From the NCBI GenBank assembly GCA_035048495.1, contig CM068545.1:41782450-41846449 (forward strand): a DNA stretch of 64,000 bases, in the 5' to 3' direction. This document shows positions 44,898-57,087 of this stretch, piece after piece. Every line of letters starts with the position of its first letter. Positions within the stretch are counted from its first letter, which is position 1. Below the pieces are notes generated by a model. The model was not told the DNA's origin. It searched no databases and was given only the letters and a program-made list of their open reading frames with translations. Both the position numbers and the translations under genes were made by a program. The DNA is from Euptelea pleiosperma. Its lineage: Eukaryota; Streptophyta; Magnoliopsida; Ranunculales; Eupteleaceae.

Positions 44898-46935
44898 TGA
44901 TATTCGCTCAAAAGTGCTATTTAAAGCAACTATCCTTCTAGTGTTATCACACTCTCTTACGTAAAACTACTATTTTTATCAACTTTTCTACGTAAGAGTT
45001 TCTCTCATTGAATAGAACACACTTTTTTGGACAAAATGATATATTTGTATGCATTAAACACATTTTCGGTAGTCTAGATATAAAGTTGTTCTGATTGAGA
45101 CTCATTACGTGCTTTCATTGTTACAGGAAACTCAATTGGACAAACCTTGAGATATTCAGGCCAACAATCGACCACAAAAGCTCATCATAGCCGCTACCTT
45201 CACCACAGCCCCACTTCTCCTTGCTGCTGCTGCCGCCTCCTTCTCACCTTACCACCCTCATCTCCATCTCTCCATCTCACTAGAAAACCTAGCCTCCTGT
45301 CTCATCTTCTCCTCTCAAAACCGTGATCTCTCTCTTCAAAAATAAAAAAAAAGAGAAGAAGAATAAGAGAAGAGAAGAGGATTGCCCCTACCTGATTACC
45401 GCCCCTGCTCCTCCACGTTTCTTTGCAAAGAAAAACACCCAGTCGTTGCTGCACCTCATCACCGCCTCCACAGCCACATTTCCAGACGACCTGCAACTTT
45501 TTAGTTGCAAGTCTGTTCCACCTCCACAGCGTCCCCTGCCGGTGCAAACTGCTGCCTCACATCTTCTAATTCTCACCATTACCGCCTCACCACCTGCAAC
45601 TTTGGGTTGCAGGTCTGCTGCACCGCCTCACCCCCTCCATTAAACTCATTCCACACCATCCTCACCTGCAACTCCGACCAAGAACAAACTCAAACGGTGG
45701 TTGCAATTGCACGTTAACACCTCTCCCTTCCCCTCTCTCAAAACTAGAAAAAAAAAAAAAAAAAAAAAGAAGAGAAGAAGGGAAGAGGAGGAGAGGTCGT
45801 ACCTTCTCCAGCCTACACTTCCACCGTCGATCACTCTACCACCAAAGCCTCCAGCTGCACTAGTAGCAACTGCTCTCCACGTTTTTGCCTCCACCACTCC
45901 TCCATCTCTCACCTTGGTGCAACAGTTTGCACTTAACGCCCATCTGCTGGTGCACGACACGGCACCAGATCGCCCCTCCTTGCTGCCCTCTCTAGCGTGC
46001 TGTCCTTCTCCAACCACTACAACCCACGGGTTCTTCTCCACCATAGCCCAGCCTCACATCGCCCCTCTCTCAAAACCAAAAAAAAAAAAAAAAAAAGAAA
46101 GTAGAAGAGGAAGAAGAAGAGTAGGAGGGAAGATGAAGAGAACGTGGGTGTTGCAGGTTTAGCAATGGAGCTTCTCCTCCCGTTCCATTGTTGCTAGCGC
46201 CACCAGCAGCCACACCACAAGTCACCAAGCATTGCCTGCTGGTGTTTTTAGAACCGTAGGAGGAACCACTCAATGCTCCTCCACCGTGAACAACTCCATG
46301 CTAGCCGCAGTGCAGGTCGTGCACCTCTCACCATGTTCAAGATCTCTCCTCCATGGTTCGCAAACCAGCAACAGGTTTCTCCACCATGCCGCTAGTTGTC
46401 CCCATCTCCGGCTACCCTCTCTTCAATGGCTGAACTTCTCATCAAGGGTCGGTCTCCGATCACCATTTTGTTGGTTAGTATTTGAGGTAATCCTCCATTT
46501 CTCTCTCTAGGAAACCCCTTTAGTTCCACTTTCTCTCTCTAGTTTTTATTGCTTTTTAGTGTAATTTTGATAGATTTCCATTCAAAGGCAATGTAATTTC
46601 TATGATTTCCAATAAAAGTTAATTTTGATCATTCGTGGATTATTTCATCTTTTCGTAATGTGTTGATTTTCATGATTCTCTCTCTAAAAATTCACAAAAA
46701 AAATTGATGTTTTAAAGATCGATATCACCATCCTCACCCTTCCGCATATCTTCTAGCAGAAATCCATCATTTTATGTCCTCGAATTGTGCAAACTAACCC
46801 CAAGTGCGGATCGACATCCGACACGAATCCCTATGCTAGAATCTCTATATTTTGCAGGATAAAATCGGATAAATTACAAAATCTCATTGATTTTAGGGTT
46901 TCCGTAACCAACGACGCGGAAAATACCTACCTTCA
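44898..46935 (+). mobile_element. Athila-like 5' LTR of the outer element
   Basis: It starts TGATATTCGCTC and ends ATACCTACCTTCA, with a worn PBS-like tggcccggctaccgctcgg two bases later (46938). At 2.0 kb it is the shortest complete LTR here: sequence jumps from U3 (about 45170) into the C-rich part, so the T-arm module and hairpin promoter are lacking. Alternative palindromes with reversed arms (acctgcaac/gttgcaggt, 45592-45614) replace the usual ones. The conserved block is at about 46804. Confidence 0.85.
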
Positions 46936-47793
46936 AATGGCCCGGCTACCGCTCGGGTGACTGGAAGTGCGAAAAAGGATGTAAAGACAGAATTGAAAAG
47001 TTGCTGAAGCGGAAAGCTGCTCAATTTGGACACCTGCCCTTTTCGGGAACTTTCTATTTTTTTATTTTTAGTGATTTTTAGTAGTCTTTTAAATTACGAT
47101 TTTTAATGCCTCGGAAGGCCGGGTGCAGAGTTGTAATAATTTAAGAATTTTATTGCTTTCCAAATAACTGCTAGATCTTGTTCTAGGGTTTTTTAGAAAC
47201 CATAGATTAAGTGAAAAATATAAAAAATATTAAAACAATCAAAATTCAAAAAAATTAGGGTTTTATCTTCTACAAATTTTTAGAAATCACCAATCAAGGA
47301 TTTGCGATTTTTGAAAAGATTCCAAAATCTTGAAACTTTGCTAAATTAGGGTTTTCCCTCTTAGAAGTTTCCTCTTTAGAAGAATTTCTATCTTTAGACA
47401 TCTTCTGAATTTGGAAAAGTCTGCAAAAGGAAACACCCGAAATCTAGCATAATTTCAATTTTCGGAAATTTTCCAAAATTGTAAGGGATCTCGCAATCAA
47501 ATCTTTCTTGGAAGATCTCTACAGTTCAAGAAACTTTCCAATCTAGGTATTTTTCAATCTGGGTATTCCTAAATTTTACCCCATCTCGAATTTGGAAAAT
47601 AATTCTAAAACTTGCCTAAAATCTAGTGCTTGTTCTGTGAACCCTAAAAAGGCAAGGATCTTCCAAATAGAATCCCGAATACCTAGACCGTGCGATCTAA
47701 CTTTTCTGCAGGAACACGATCCAGTATGGGTAGCGAGCGAAAGCTCAAAGAGGTGGAGTCGGGCCCAAGCCCATTAGGATACCCCTCCCTATT
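46936..47793 (+). mobile_element. Leader of the outer element, left part
   Basis: It matches the leader of the inserted complete element (50509-51860). At 47575-47610 it shows the empty site of the MITE found at 51177. It stops at CTATT (47789-47793), the duplicated target of the inserted element, and resumes at 62131. Confidence 0.85.
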
Positions 47794-50508
47794 TGATATT
47801 CGCTCAAAAGTGCTTATTTTAAGCAATTATCCTTTTAGCGTTATTGCATTCTCCTATGTTAAAATGCTCTATTTATCTACTTTTCTACGTAAGAGTCTCT
47901 TTTGTTGCGTAGAACACACTTTTCTGGACGAAATGGTATATTTGCATGCATTAAACATATTTTCGAAAGTCTAGACATGAAGTCATACTGATAGAGTCTT
48001 ATTACACGCTTCTTCTGTCGCAGGAAACCCCGATGGGACAATTCTCGAGACTTGCAAGCCCACATCGATCAGGAAAGCCCATTATCAAAGCTTAAAGAGC
48101 CCACATGCTATGACTAGAAGATATGGGCCAAATATGGACTGAATAAGATGACCAAAAAGCTAGCCCAAAGAACGAAGAGAGTAGGAGCGCCAATGACCAA
48201 AAGACGGACCAAAGCGTTTAAAGCCACATGAGTCAGCAAGGAATGATAGTCTACTCTACTGGAGAAGCGTGAGGATGGTCACAGTGAAGACCAGGGTTCC
48301 AGACCCTCTGCCAATACTTTTATCTCCATTTTCTGATACTTTCTCTCTCATCTCTCCTTATTCTCTCTCTCTCTTCATCTCTCGGTCCTCGAATGTACTG
48401 ACCTAACCCCAGAACTCCTACCCATCGGCTCTATCTCATCTCCCTTAGCTTTCTGACCGTTGGATCTCTTTAGATCCGTCGATCTACCAATTTGGGTCCC
48501 AATCAATTCACCATCCATCCGATCGCCATCAGACTGTCTGTCACATCATCTTGTGAGACGATAGACATCATCAATCCATGTGGGCCAGTAGCCGGGCCCA
48601 TCATCATTGACCCGCTGTCTGACCAGTTAGTGGACCCCGTGAATTTCAAAATAATTTTAATTAAATTTTAAAAAAATGGGGGGTCCACTAAATGGGGACA
48701 TTCCCCAAAGAAAAGTAGTGTTTTACTTAAAAACAAAAAAAAAAAAAATTTTTTTTATTTCAAAAATTCCCTAATTTCCATTAATGGAAACTAGAGAGCT
48801 TTAAAAGGGGAGGAGAAGGGTTCTTTGGAACCCTAATCCCCCTCCCATCTCTTCCTCTCTTTCTCAAACAAGTTCCACCACATTTTCGCTCCTTCGTGAT
48901 CCTTCTTTCTCTTCTTCTTCTTCCACCCTCTTCGTCTTCATCTTCACGTTTTCACCGGAGTTGTAGGCTGCAACTCCGGCCGACAACTCTCCCACGATCT
49001 CTTCTCTCCCCATCTCTTCTTCACGTTGAGGAAGAATGACTTTCTCCCTTCTATCCCTCTCTAGCACGTCCTCTTCTTGGGGACGTGTTCTCTTGTTGCA
49101 GGTGGTGGCGATCTCATCTCCAGCACCCCCGCCTGTTGCTGCCGCCTCCTTGCTGCTCCATTACCACCGCCTGTTACAGCAACCGCCCCCTTCATTCTCT
49201 CTCTCACCCCTCCACGTTTTTACAAATCCTTCTCCCCCAAGCCATTAACCTCTTCTGATGTGCTCCACCACGCTCCGAACTCTCTCCCTTTTCTTTCTCA
49301 TATAAAAAGAAAAAAAAAAAAAAGAGAAGAGGAAGAAAAGAAGAGAAGAGAAGAGGAGAGGAGGGCATACCTCCCTTTTGCCCTAGCCTCCATTGACGCC
49401 TGCTGCCTTGTTGCAGCAGCAGCCCTCCACCATCTCTTTCACGTCCTAACCTGCAACTTCTCTCCCTCAACGCCCCTTGCTCCATCTTTCTCCCACGAGC
49501 TTCTCCAACATGTCTGCTACCTGCCATCTCCTTCTCACCTCACCAACCCCTCTCCACTATCAACTACCATCTCCAAGACCGCCCAGCAACTCTTGGACGC
49601 TGCTGCCCTTTGCTAGCGGCAACACCAAGCCACCACCTGCTCTTACCGTTCTCTCCTCCCTCAAAGCAAAAGAAAAAAAAAAAAAAAAGAGAAGGAAGAT
49701 AAGAAGAAGAAGAAGAAAGAGGAGGGGGGTACCTACCTGCTGGATCGCCCTCTCCTTGCCGTCCACATCCATCCACCAGCAGCCACTGTCCTCCACTTCA
49801 AGGTGCCGCTGCACCAGCCCACGCCAGCCATCTTGAACTTCTCCCCAACTACTACCAGCAAGTTGTTCCACAATTCTCCAAGCGTCTCCGGTCTTTACAC
49901 GTGCAAACATCTTGGCCTTCATCACCTTGGCTGATAATCCCCAGGCCGAACCACTCACCGGGCTGATCTTATCTCTCCAAATAAGTTTAAGGTAAAGCAA
50001 TTTTTTTACCATAGTTTCTTTCTCTTTCATCATTTTCTCTCTCTTCTGTAGTTTCTCTCTCCTCTGTAGATTCTCTCTCTACCTTTCATGCTTTTTAGGT
50101 TGTTTTTAATTCTCTTGTTTTTGTTATCCATCAATGTAAACATCTTAATTTTATTCAATGAAATTAGTTTCTTTTGAATTATTATTTTTATTCTCTTTTA
50201 ATAGTAATTTTGAATTTTATCTGCATGTTAATCACTTTAATGGAGAATCAATCTTCAACATAAAAATCATGTTTTAAAATCTCGTGATCATCATTCTCAC
50301 CATTCCATCCTTTTTAGTGGCAATTTCTGAGAAAAAATTCGTCATTTCATGTTATCTTCTTGCACAAACTAAACCCGAGTGCGGATCGACATCCGACACA
50401 AATCCCTATACAATATCGCATATTTTGCAAGAATTAAATTGGAAAAGATACAAATTTAGTTGGAATTAGGGTTTTCGTAACCAACGACGCGGAAAAATCC
50501 TACTTTCA
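47794..50508 (+). repeat. 5' LTR of the complete element
   Basis: It runs from TGATATTCGCTC to CCTACTTTCA, 2715 bp. Against the 3' LTR (2787 bp) I see scattered substitutions and a few indels. One is a missing unit of the GGATCTTCAATCGGACC repeat near 48465; another is a missing stretch of about 22 bp near 49460. It contains the promoter palindrome (about 48769-48794), TATA-like ctttaaaag (48799-48807), a GTTGTAG/CTGCAAC palindrome (48954-48979) and the conserved block (about 50380). Confidence 0.93.
48954..48979. repeat. Short LTR palindrome
   Basis: The arms are accggagttgtag and ctgcaactccgg, with one G:T-type mismatch. The 3' LTR has the same form at 60557-60582. Confidence 0.75.
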
Positions 50509-50510
50509 AA

Positions 50511-50525
50511 TGGCGCCGTTGCCGC
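50511..50525 (+). other. Primer binding site (tRNA-Asp type)
   Basis: TGGCGCCGTTGCCG starts two bases after the LTR. It fits the tRNA-Asp 3' end used by Athila elements (last base or two imperfect). Confidence 0.8.
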
Positions 50526-52736
50526 TCGGGTGTATGGGAGTGCGAAAAAGGACATAAAGACGGAATTGGAAAGTTGCTAAATCGGAAAGCTGCTCAATTT
50601 GGCCAGCCCGACCTTTTCGGGAAACGTTCTATTTTTTGTTTTTAGTGATTTTTAGCAGTCTTTTAAATTACTATTTTTAATGCCTCGGAAGGCCGAGTGC
50701 AATTTGTAATAATTTAGGAATTTTACTGCTTTCCATATAACTGCTAGATCTTGTTCTAACGTTTTTTAAAAACCCTAGATTAAGTGACAAATACCAAAAA
50801 AATAATAAAATCAAAATTCAAAAAAAAATTAGGGTTTTATATTCTGCAGATTTTTAGAAATCACCAATCAAGGATTTGCGATTTTTGGAAAGATTCCAAA
50901 ATCTTGAAACTCTGCTTAATTAGGGTTTCCCCTCTTAGAAGTTTCCTCTTTAGAAGAATTTCTATCTTTAGAAATCCTCCGAATTTGGAAAAGTTTGCAA
51001 AAAGGAAACACCCCAAATCTAGCAGAATTTCAATTTTGGAAAATTTCCCAAAAGTATAAGGGATCTTGCAATCAAATCTTTCTTGGAAGATCTCCACAGT
51101 TCGGGAAACGTTCCAATCTAGGTATTTTCCAATCTGGGAATTCCTAAATTTTAACCCATCTCGAATTTGGAAATTAGGGCCTGTTTGGTAACGCACCGCG
51201 GCGGGCAAATAAAATATTTAGCCGCGCAAATATTCGCCCGGCTGTGTTTGGCAGCCACCCACCCTTGGCGAATATTTAGCCGGGCCCACATATTTGCCCT
51301 CCGTGGCGGGAAAACATTTGATCACCCCCCCCCTGTGAAAATATTTTCACGCCGATTATGCCTTGGTGAGAAAATTTTATTTTCTAGCCGAAAAATCACT
51401 ATTTTCAATAAAAATTAATTTTTTAATATATAAAAAAGATAAAAATGAATTTTTTTTTATTCTTTGACATAATATGTGGTTCCCGCACTGACCCAACCTA
51501 TTTTTGACTTACTTTGATATGTGGGACCCACTCAAATTGAACGAAAACGAAGTAAGCTGAAGTGAGCTAGCTCGTACACGTACCAAACATTGTTAAATAT
51601 TGCTATGAGCAAATATTTAGCCAAGATAATATTCGCCTGGCTAAATATTCGCCGTCGGAACTCATTTTCTCACGTACCAAACAGGCCCTTAATTCAAAAA
51701 CTTGCCTAAATCCAGTGCTTGTTCTGAGAACCCTAAAAAGGCAAGGAACTTCCAAATAGAATCCCGAATACCTAGACCGTGCGATCTAACTTTTCTGCAG
51801 GAACACGATCCAGTGTGGGTAGAGAGAGCAAGCTCAAAGAGGTGGAGTCGGGCCCAAGCCCATTAGGATACCCCTCCCTAACCCACGAAGGCGACCCCGT
51901 GGCGTGGCCCACGGGAGGTAAGTCCCTATCCTCGCCTTGAGTGCGATACGGTGTTATTGGGTGAATCATTGCCGCTTGTCTATTTGCTTTCGCATCCATA
52001 TTCTTCGACTTGCGTGGCGTGGCCGTTAATCAATCAACTCTAAGAGAGCAGACCCAGCTCCAAATTAAAACTGGTAGGATTTCATCACCCACCTCATCAT
52101 TCCAACTAATTTGATCCCAAGGCTCCATTTAATTAAAAATAATCAAGAATTAGAGCCAATTAGCCCGGTGTTCGAGGAAAAATCCACTCAAAATGAACCC
52201 GCTTAACATCCAATTGAAATAAGACCACGAGCGCAGGTCCCTGTTGTCTAACACACCCATAAGTCCCTGCTACTCAAGTACACCGAGCTCGACGTGGCAT
52301 CTTGGACTATTCGGCGGTTAGTTGCGTGTGGACTAGGAACACGCATCAACCCTAGCTTAACCCGAGGGAACACTCTTCTTATCCACTAGACCAATCCGGT
52401 TAGTCTGGGATGTACTTAAGTCAGCCATTGTGCCGCACGTCTGTCTAGGCTTCGGATTGCCTTGTTGTTAACTAGAGTTAGTACTAAAGGATTCGCTCTG
52501 AAGAGTGTAGCCTGGTGAGAACCTCTGAGTGCAAAACAGTTAGTCCAGCGGTTAAAAAATAAACCAGTGGTCCGCCCATTGTCATAATCTACTCTAGCCC
52601 CAAAACTAACAAAGATAATTCCTAAAATATATCCTGATTGCTTAGAATTGGATTATCTGTGCTTGGTGTGCATCATTTAGGATAGTGTTCCTCTCTGGCA
52701 ACTTTTTGCCAAGTATAGAGCTTGCCTCATTCGCGT
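50526..52736 (+). other. Long untranslated leader
   Basis: About 2.2 kb between PBS and gag without a credible ORF. It is shared with the leaders at 36640, 46936 and 62131 and, on the minus strand, at 9477-11057. It contains a MITE (51177-51688). Confidence 0.8.
51177..51688. mobile_element. Tourist-like (PIF/Harbinger) MITE, 512 bp
   Basis: The terminal repeats GGGCCTGTTTGGTA and TACCAAACAGGCCC are flanked by TTA on each side (51174-51176, 51689-51691). The related leader at 47580-47605 has no insert and a single copy of the target, confirming the ends. The inside is AT-rich with repeated aaatatt(t/c)gcc words and has no ORF of note. Confidence 0.9.
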
Positions 52737-54135
52737 ATGTCCGTTTGGAATCGTCCGAACAAACGCTTGGTTCGATCTCAGAATCACGTACCTACAGTGG
52801 ATCCTCTACTGAATTCTTCCCCATCTCTTTCCCCACCCGCCTCCCCCAGTACTACTACCTTTGTAGTCATGGCAGTCGAACGACCTCTTATCGAGACGTT
52901 CGCCCCTATCTCTGCGAATCCGCCCACTTGCATTATTCTCCCACCTACTACGGCGGTACAGTTCGAGATCAGGTCACAGACGATCCAAATGCTGCCAACC
53001 TTTCGTGGTCTCCCAAGAGAAGACCCATATTCCCATATTCGGGAATTCTAACATGTCATTCTATTTTTCAAGAATCAGAACCTCGATGATGACAATGTGC
53101 GTCTGCGAGTTTTCCCATTCTCGCTCAAAGACTGAGCCTCAGATTGGCTCTACTCCTTACCCGCTGATTCAATCAGCAGTTGGAAAGAGTTGGTGGGAAA
53201 ATTCATGTCTAAATTCTACCCCATGACTAGGACCAACCAAATGAAGCAACTCATTCAGGACTTTAGACAGAAGTCCGATGAGAAATTTTTTGAAGCATGG
53301 GATAGATTCCAAGACTACCTGACTAAGTGTCCCCACCATAGCATCGACAAGGGCAATCTTGTCCACGTCTTCTATAAGGGACTTACTGATGAGTCCCGGA
53401 CCATGGTAGAGTCAATGTGCCAAGGAAAATTCCTGCACCAAACTCCGACCGATGCATACAAATTCTTGGGAGAGTTAGGAGAAAACTCTCAACATTGGAC
53501 GACTGACTCAGAGTTTAGTCGAACCACTTCGGTCCAAAAGACAACCAAGGGACATGATGCTACAGCTGATACTGAGCTTCGATCTGTTATTCAAGAGTTG
53601 AGCAAGTCAGTCTCGGCACTGACTGTGTCAGTACAAAAGCCTACTCAACAATCCACCCCAGTCATGCATGTGGGACACGAGAGCCCAATGGAAATCCTGC
53701 ACCCTTTGTCTGCAACCCTTCCATACTACTGACCATTGTCCTTTGAATGAAGGATAGTCTAATCCTCTTCAGGAAGAAGTTTGTGCTTTCAACACATACA
53801 AACCACCCACTCAGAACTCGTATAGTCAATCTTATCATCCTGACACGAGAAATCACCCTAACTTCTCTTGGAGGCCTCAGTCTACTCAACCACAAGCTCA
53901 ACCTCCACGTCAGCCTCCGAGTATGTATCCTCCTGGGTTCAATCAACCCAATAGGCAATTCAATCAGGGACAATACCAGCAGAATCAGTACCCATCTACT
54001 CAAAACCAGTAGTTCCAACAGGGTCAATACTCTGGACAACAGAGCACATTTCAGAATCAGCAAAGAGTTCCCCAGAACTTTCAGAACCAACAGATTGTCC
54101 CAACTAATTCTCCCGCCTATAACTATAATGCCCCG
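52737..54135 (+). pseudogene. gag: gag (Athila type), broken
   Basis: It starts at ATG 52737 (MSVWNRPNKR); the same start is seen in the copy at 62994. The capsid region is clear: SWKELVGKFMSKFYP, then KSDEKFFEAWDRFQDYLTKCPHH, and TPTDAYKFLGELGENSQ. A single CLQPFHTTDHCPLNE segment resembles a degenerate zinc knuckle. A Q/P/N-rich tail with NHPNFSWR, typical of Athila gag, follows. Breaks are TAA at 53049, TGA at 53133, a frameshift near 53650-53710, TAG at 53755 and TAG at 54010. Gag would form the virus-like particle. This copy cannot make it. Confidence 0.88.
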
Positions 54136-55556
54136 ATGAGCTCGAGTCGCGAATTGGTGCCTCAGCTCCCATTAGCTGCCCCCCAACAGTTGGCCCCCAA
54201 ACCCGGTATCGAGGACCTTCTAGCTCAACTCATTACTCAATCTATGCAACGCCTAGAGCAACAGCAACAGCAATCCATGCTTCGTCTAGAGCAACGCTTA
54301 GGCAACCTGGAAGCTGAGAAAGCTAAAGGCATCTTCCCTAGCCAACCCATCGCTAACCCAAAAGAAAATGCCAAAGGAGCAGTATATGAGATCGGTTCCC
54401 AATCTCAAAGCCAGAATGAGAATTGTCAAGGGGAGGTGCAAGCTGTAACCACCCTACGATCTGGAAAAACTGTGGACATGGGAGTCCAACCACCACCGGT
54501 GCCATCTCCAGCACCCATCACTCGCACCGTGGAAACTAGTCCAAATCCTACCTCTGCTACCTCTCCCTCTATGCCAAAATCAGATATCCCTGTGCAGAAA
54601 TCTAAGGCTAAAGACAAATCCATTTGTCGAGTAAAGCCTCCCTTCCCGGACAGACTTGTTAAAGATAAGCGGGATCAGCAATTCTCAAAGATCTTAGACG
54701 TCTTTAAAGACGTCCAGATCAATATCCCATTCCTTTCTGCTATCAAGCAAATCCCCTCCTATGCCAAATTCCTCAAGGACTTGTGCACAGTTAAGCGGCG
54801 AACGCATGTACCCAAAGCTGCCTTCTTGGCCGAAAAAGCTACCGCATTCATTCAACCCAACAGTGTGATCAAACACAAGGATCCAGGTAGCCCAACTGTC
54901 CAATGTGAAATTGGAGACAACTTTAGCTGCACTGCCTTGCTAGATTTAGGGGCTAGCGTTAACCTCATACCATTCTCGATATATCAGCAGTTGGACTGAA
55001 AGATATGAAGCCTACCAATGTCACCCTCAAATTAGCTGATTAGTCCATCAAGATTCCAAGAGGAATCATTGAAGATGTCCTAGTAAAAGTCGCTGACTTT
55101 TATTATCCTGTGGACTTTATCATTCTCGACACCAAGCCGTGTCAGGATAACCGCATTCCGGTCATCTTAGGCCGTCCATTCCTTGCCACTGCTAATGCAC
55201 ACATCGGGTGCCGGGACGGAAACATGTCCATTGCTTTCGGAAACCTCAAAGCTGAGGTCAATATCTTTCGTCTAATGCAACAAGACGCCGATCGCGATGT
55301 GGCCGATGAAATGTGTGCCGTTGAGAGTCTAATCCCGGACTCCACCGAAGATATTCTTAAACAGTGTCTAGCACACTTTGGGGCGGACTTTGCAACAGAG
55401 TCAGCTATTTCTGATCTTAATGATCTTTTGGAGACTGCTCCACTAATAGAGATCCCCGCTCCACTCATCGAGTTCGAGCCTCTGATAACCATGGCCAGAG
55501 AACCCATCATTCCTTTACCTACTAAGTCAAACCTCTTCAATCCGTGTCTTCTGTGA
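54136..55556 (+). pseudogene. gag tail plus aspartic protease, broken
   Basis: The frame is open from 54136 to 54999. A Q-rich coiled-coil-like segment (residues about 35-60) leads to LRSGK and then, after a proline-rich linker, to the protease. Its catalytic motif is DLGAS (D at residue 270) in place of the more common DTG/DSG, as is usual for Athila. The flap and C-terminal half (FIILDTKP, VILGRPFLATANA) lie in a shifted frame from about 54993. A TAG follows at 55041 and a stop at 55556. The one-base loss at about 54993 separates the catalytic motif from the rest of the domain. Confidence 0.88.
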
Positions 55557-56931
55557 CACCTACTTTAACTCCATCTGCTCCAACATTGGAGCTCAAGTAA
55601 CTTCCAACAGATCTTTCCTATGCCTATCTTGGTCCTAAGGAAACCTACCTTGTCATTATTGCTTCCGCTTTGTCTAAGAGTGAACGTAATAAACTTCTCG
55701 AGCTGCTCAACGAGCACAAATCTGCGATAGGTTGGACCATAGACGATATTCGTGGCATAGACCCCTCGGTGTGCCAACATCACATCTATCTCGATGATGA
55801 ATCCAAAACCTCTCGAGAACACCAGAGGAGGTTGAACCCCATCTTGAAGGATGTAGTTCGGGACGAGGTCCTTAAACTGTTAGATGCGGGTATCATTTAC
55901 CCCATCTCCGATAGTAAATTGGTGAGTCCTATTCATGTCGTCCCTAAAAAGGCAGGATTCACAGTTGTGGAAAATGAGAACAAGGAAATGGTCACCCAGC
56001 GCCTGAAGAAAGGGTGGAGAGTTTGCATCGATTACCGACGACTCAACACCAACACTAGGAAGGACCATTTTCCTTTACCTTTCATAGACCAGATGTTGGA
56101 GAGACTAGCAGGTCACTCCTATTACTGCTTCCTTGATGGTTACTCAGGGTATAATCAAATACCCATCGCCCCTGAGGATCACGAGAAGACAACTTTCACC
56201 TTCCCTTTGGCACTTTTGCCTACAAGCGCATGCCCTTTGGCCTCTACAATGCACCCACGACCTTTTAAAGGTGTATGATGAGCATATTCTCTGATATGGT
56301 GGAAAAATTTCTCGAAGTCTTTATGGACGACTTCTCAGTCTTTGGGTCATCCTTTGATGACTGTCTGAACCATCTAGGGCTTGTACTTCAACGCTGTCAG
56401 GACAAGCGACTTGTCCTCAATTGGGAGAAATGCCACTTCATGGTGAAGAAAGGCATAGTTCTGAGACATGTCATTTCCCATCAGGGCATTGAGGTCGACA
56501 AAGCTAAAATCGATATCATCTCGACCTTGCCAATTCCTAAGTTCGTGCGTGACATCTGGTCTTTTTTGGGACACGGAGGATTCTATAGACGATTCATCAA
56601 GGACTTCTCTCAAATCGCTCGACCACTGTCCCATCTTCTGGCTAAAGATAGTCCTTTCGACTTTAATGCTGACTGTGTCAAGGCATTCGAGCGTCTCAAA
56701 TCTGAGCTCACTACTGCGCCTATTATCCATCCCCTGGACTGGACTCTACCTTTCGAGGTAATGTGCGATGCTTCCGACTATGCGTTAGGAGCTGTTCTCG
56801 GGCAGAGAGTTCACAAAAGGTCACACGTGATTTACTATGCGAGCAAAACTCTTAACTCTGCCCAAATGAATTACTCCACTACTGAGAAAGAACTCCTGGC
56901 GGTAGTCTTCGCCCTTGATAAATTCCGTTAG
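55557..56931 (+). pseudogene. Reverse transcriptase and RNase H, broken
   Basis: RT starts after a TAA at 55598. Visible blocks are VCIDYRRLN, KDHFPLPFIDQML, FLDGYSGYNQI and, after the break, the catalytic FMDD (about 56320-56331). RNase H follows with CDASDYALGAVL, YYASKTLN and TEKELLAVVFA. Breaks are a frameshift near 55540 before the domain, a one-base loss near 56205, TAA at 56266 and TAG at 56929. The catalytic residues themselves are unchanged where seen. Several stops stand where glutamine is usual, as expected from C-to-T decay. Confidence 0.92.
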
Positions 56932-57087
56932 TACCTCTTAGCCACTAAGGTGGTCGTGTACACTGATCATGCAGCCCTTCGTTATCTCATGTCGAAAAAG
57001 GAAACCAAGCCTCGATTAATTCGATGGATTCTCTTACTGTAGGAATTCGACCTCGAGATTAAGGATAAGAAAGGAACTGAGAATGTA
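56932..57087 (+). pseudogene. RNase H end, between two stops
   Basis: In the same frame the sequence continues with the last RNase H motif ([11 protein letters not shown]) to a TAG at 57040. It then runs into the integrase frame through ADHLSRL. Confidence 0.8.
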
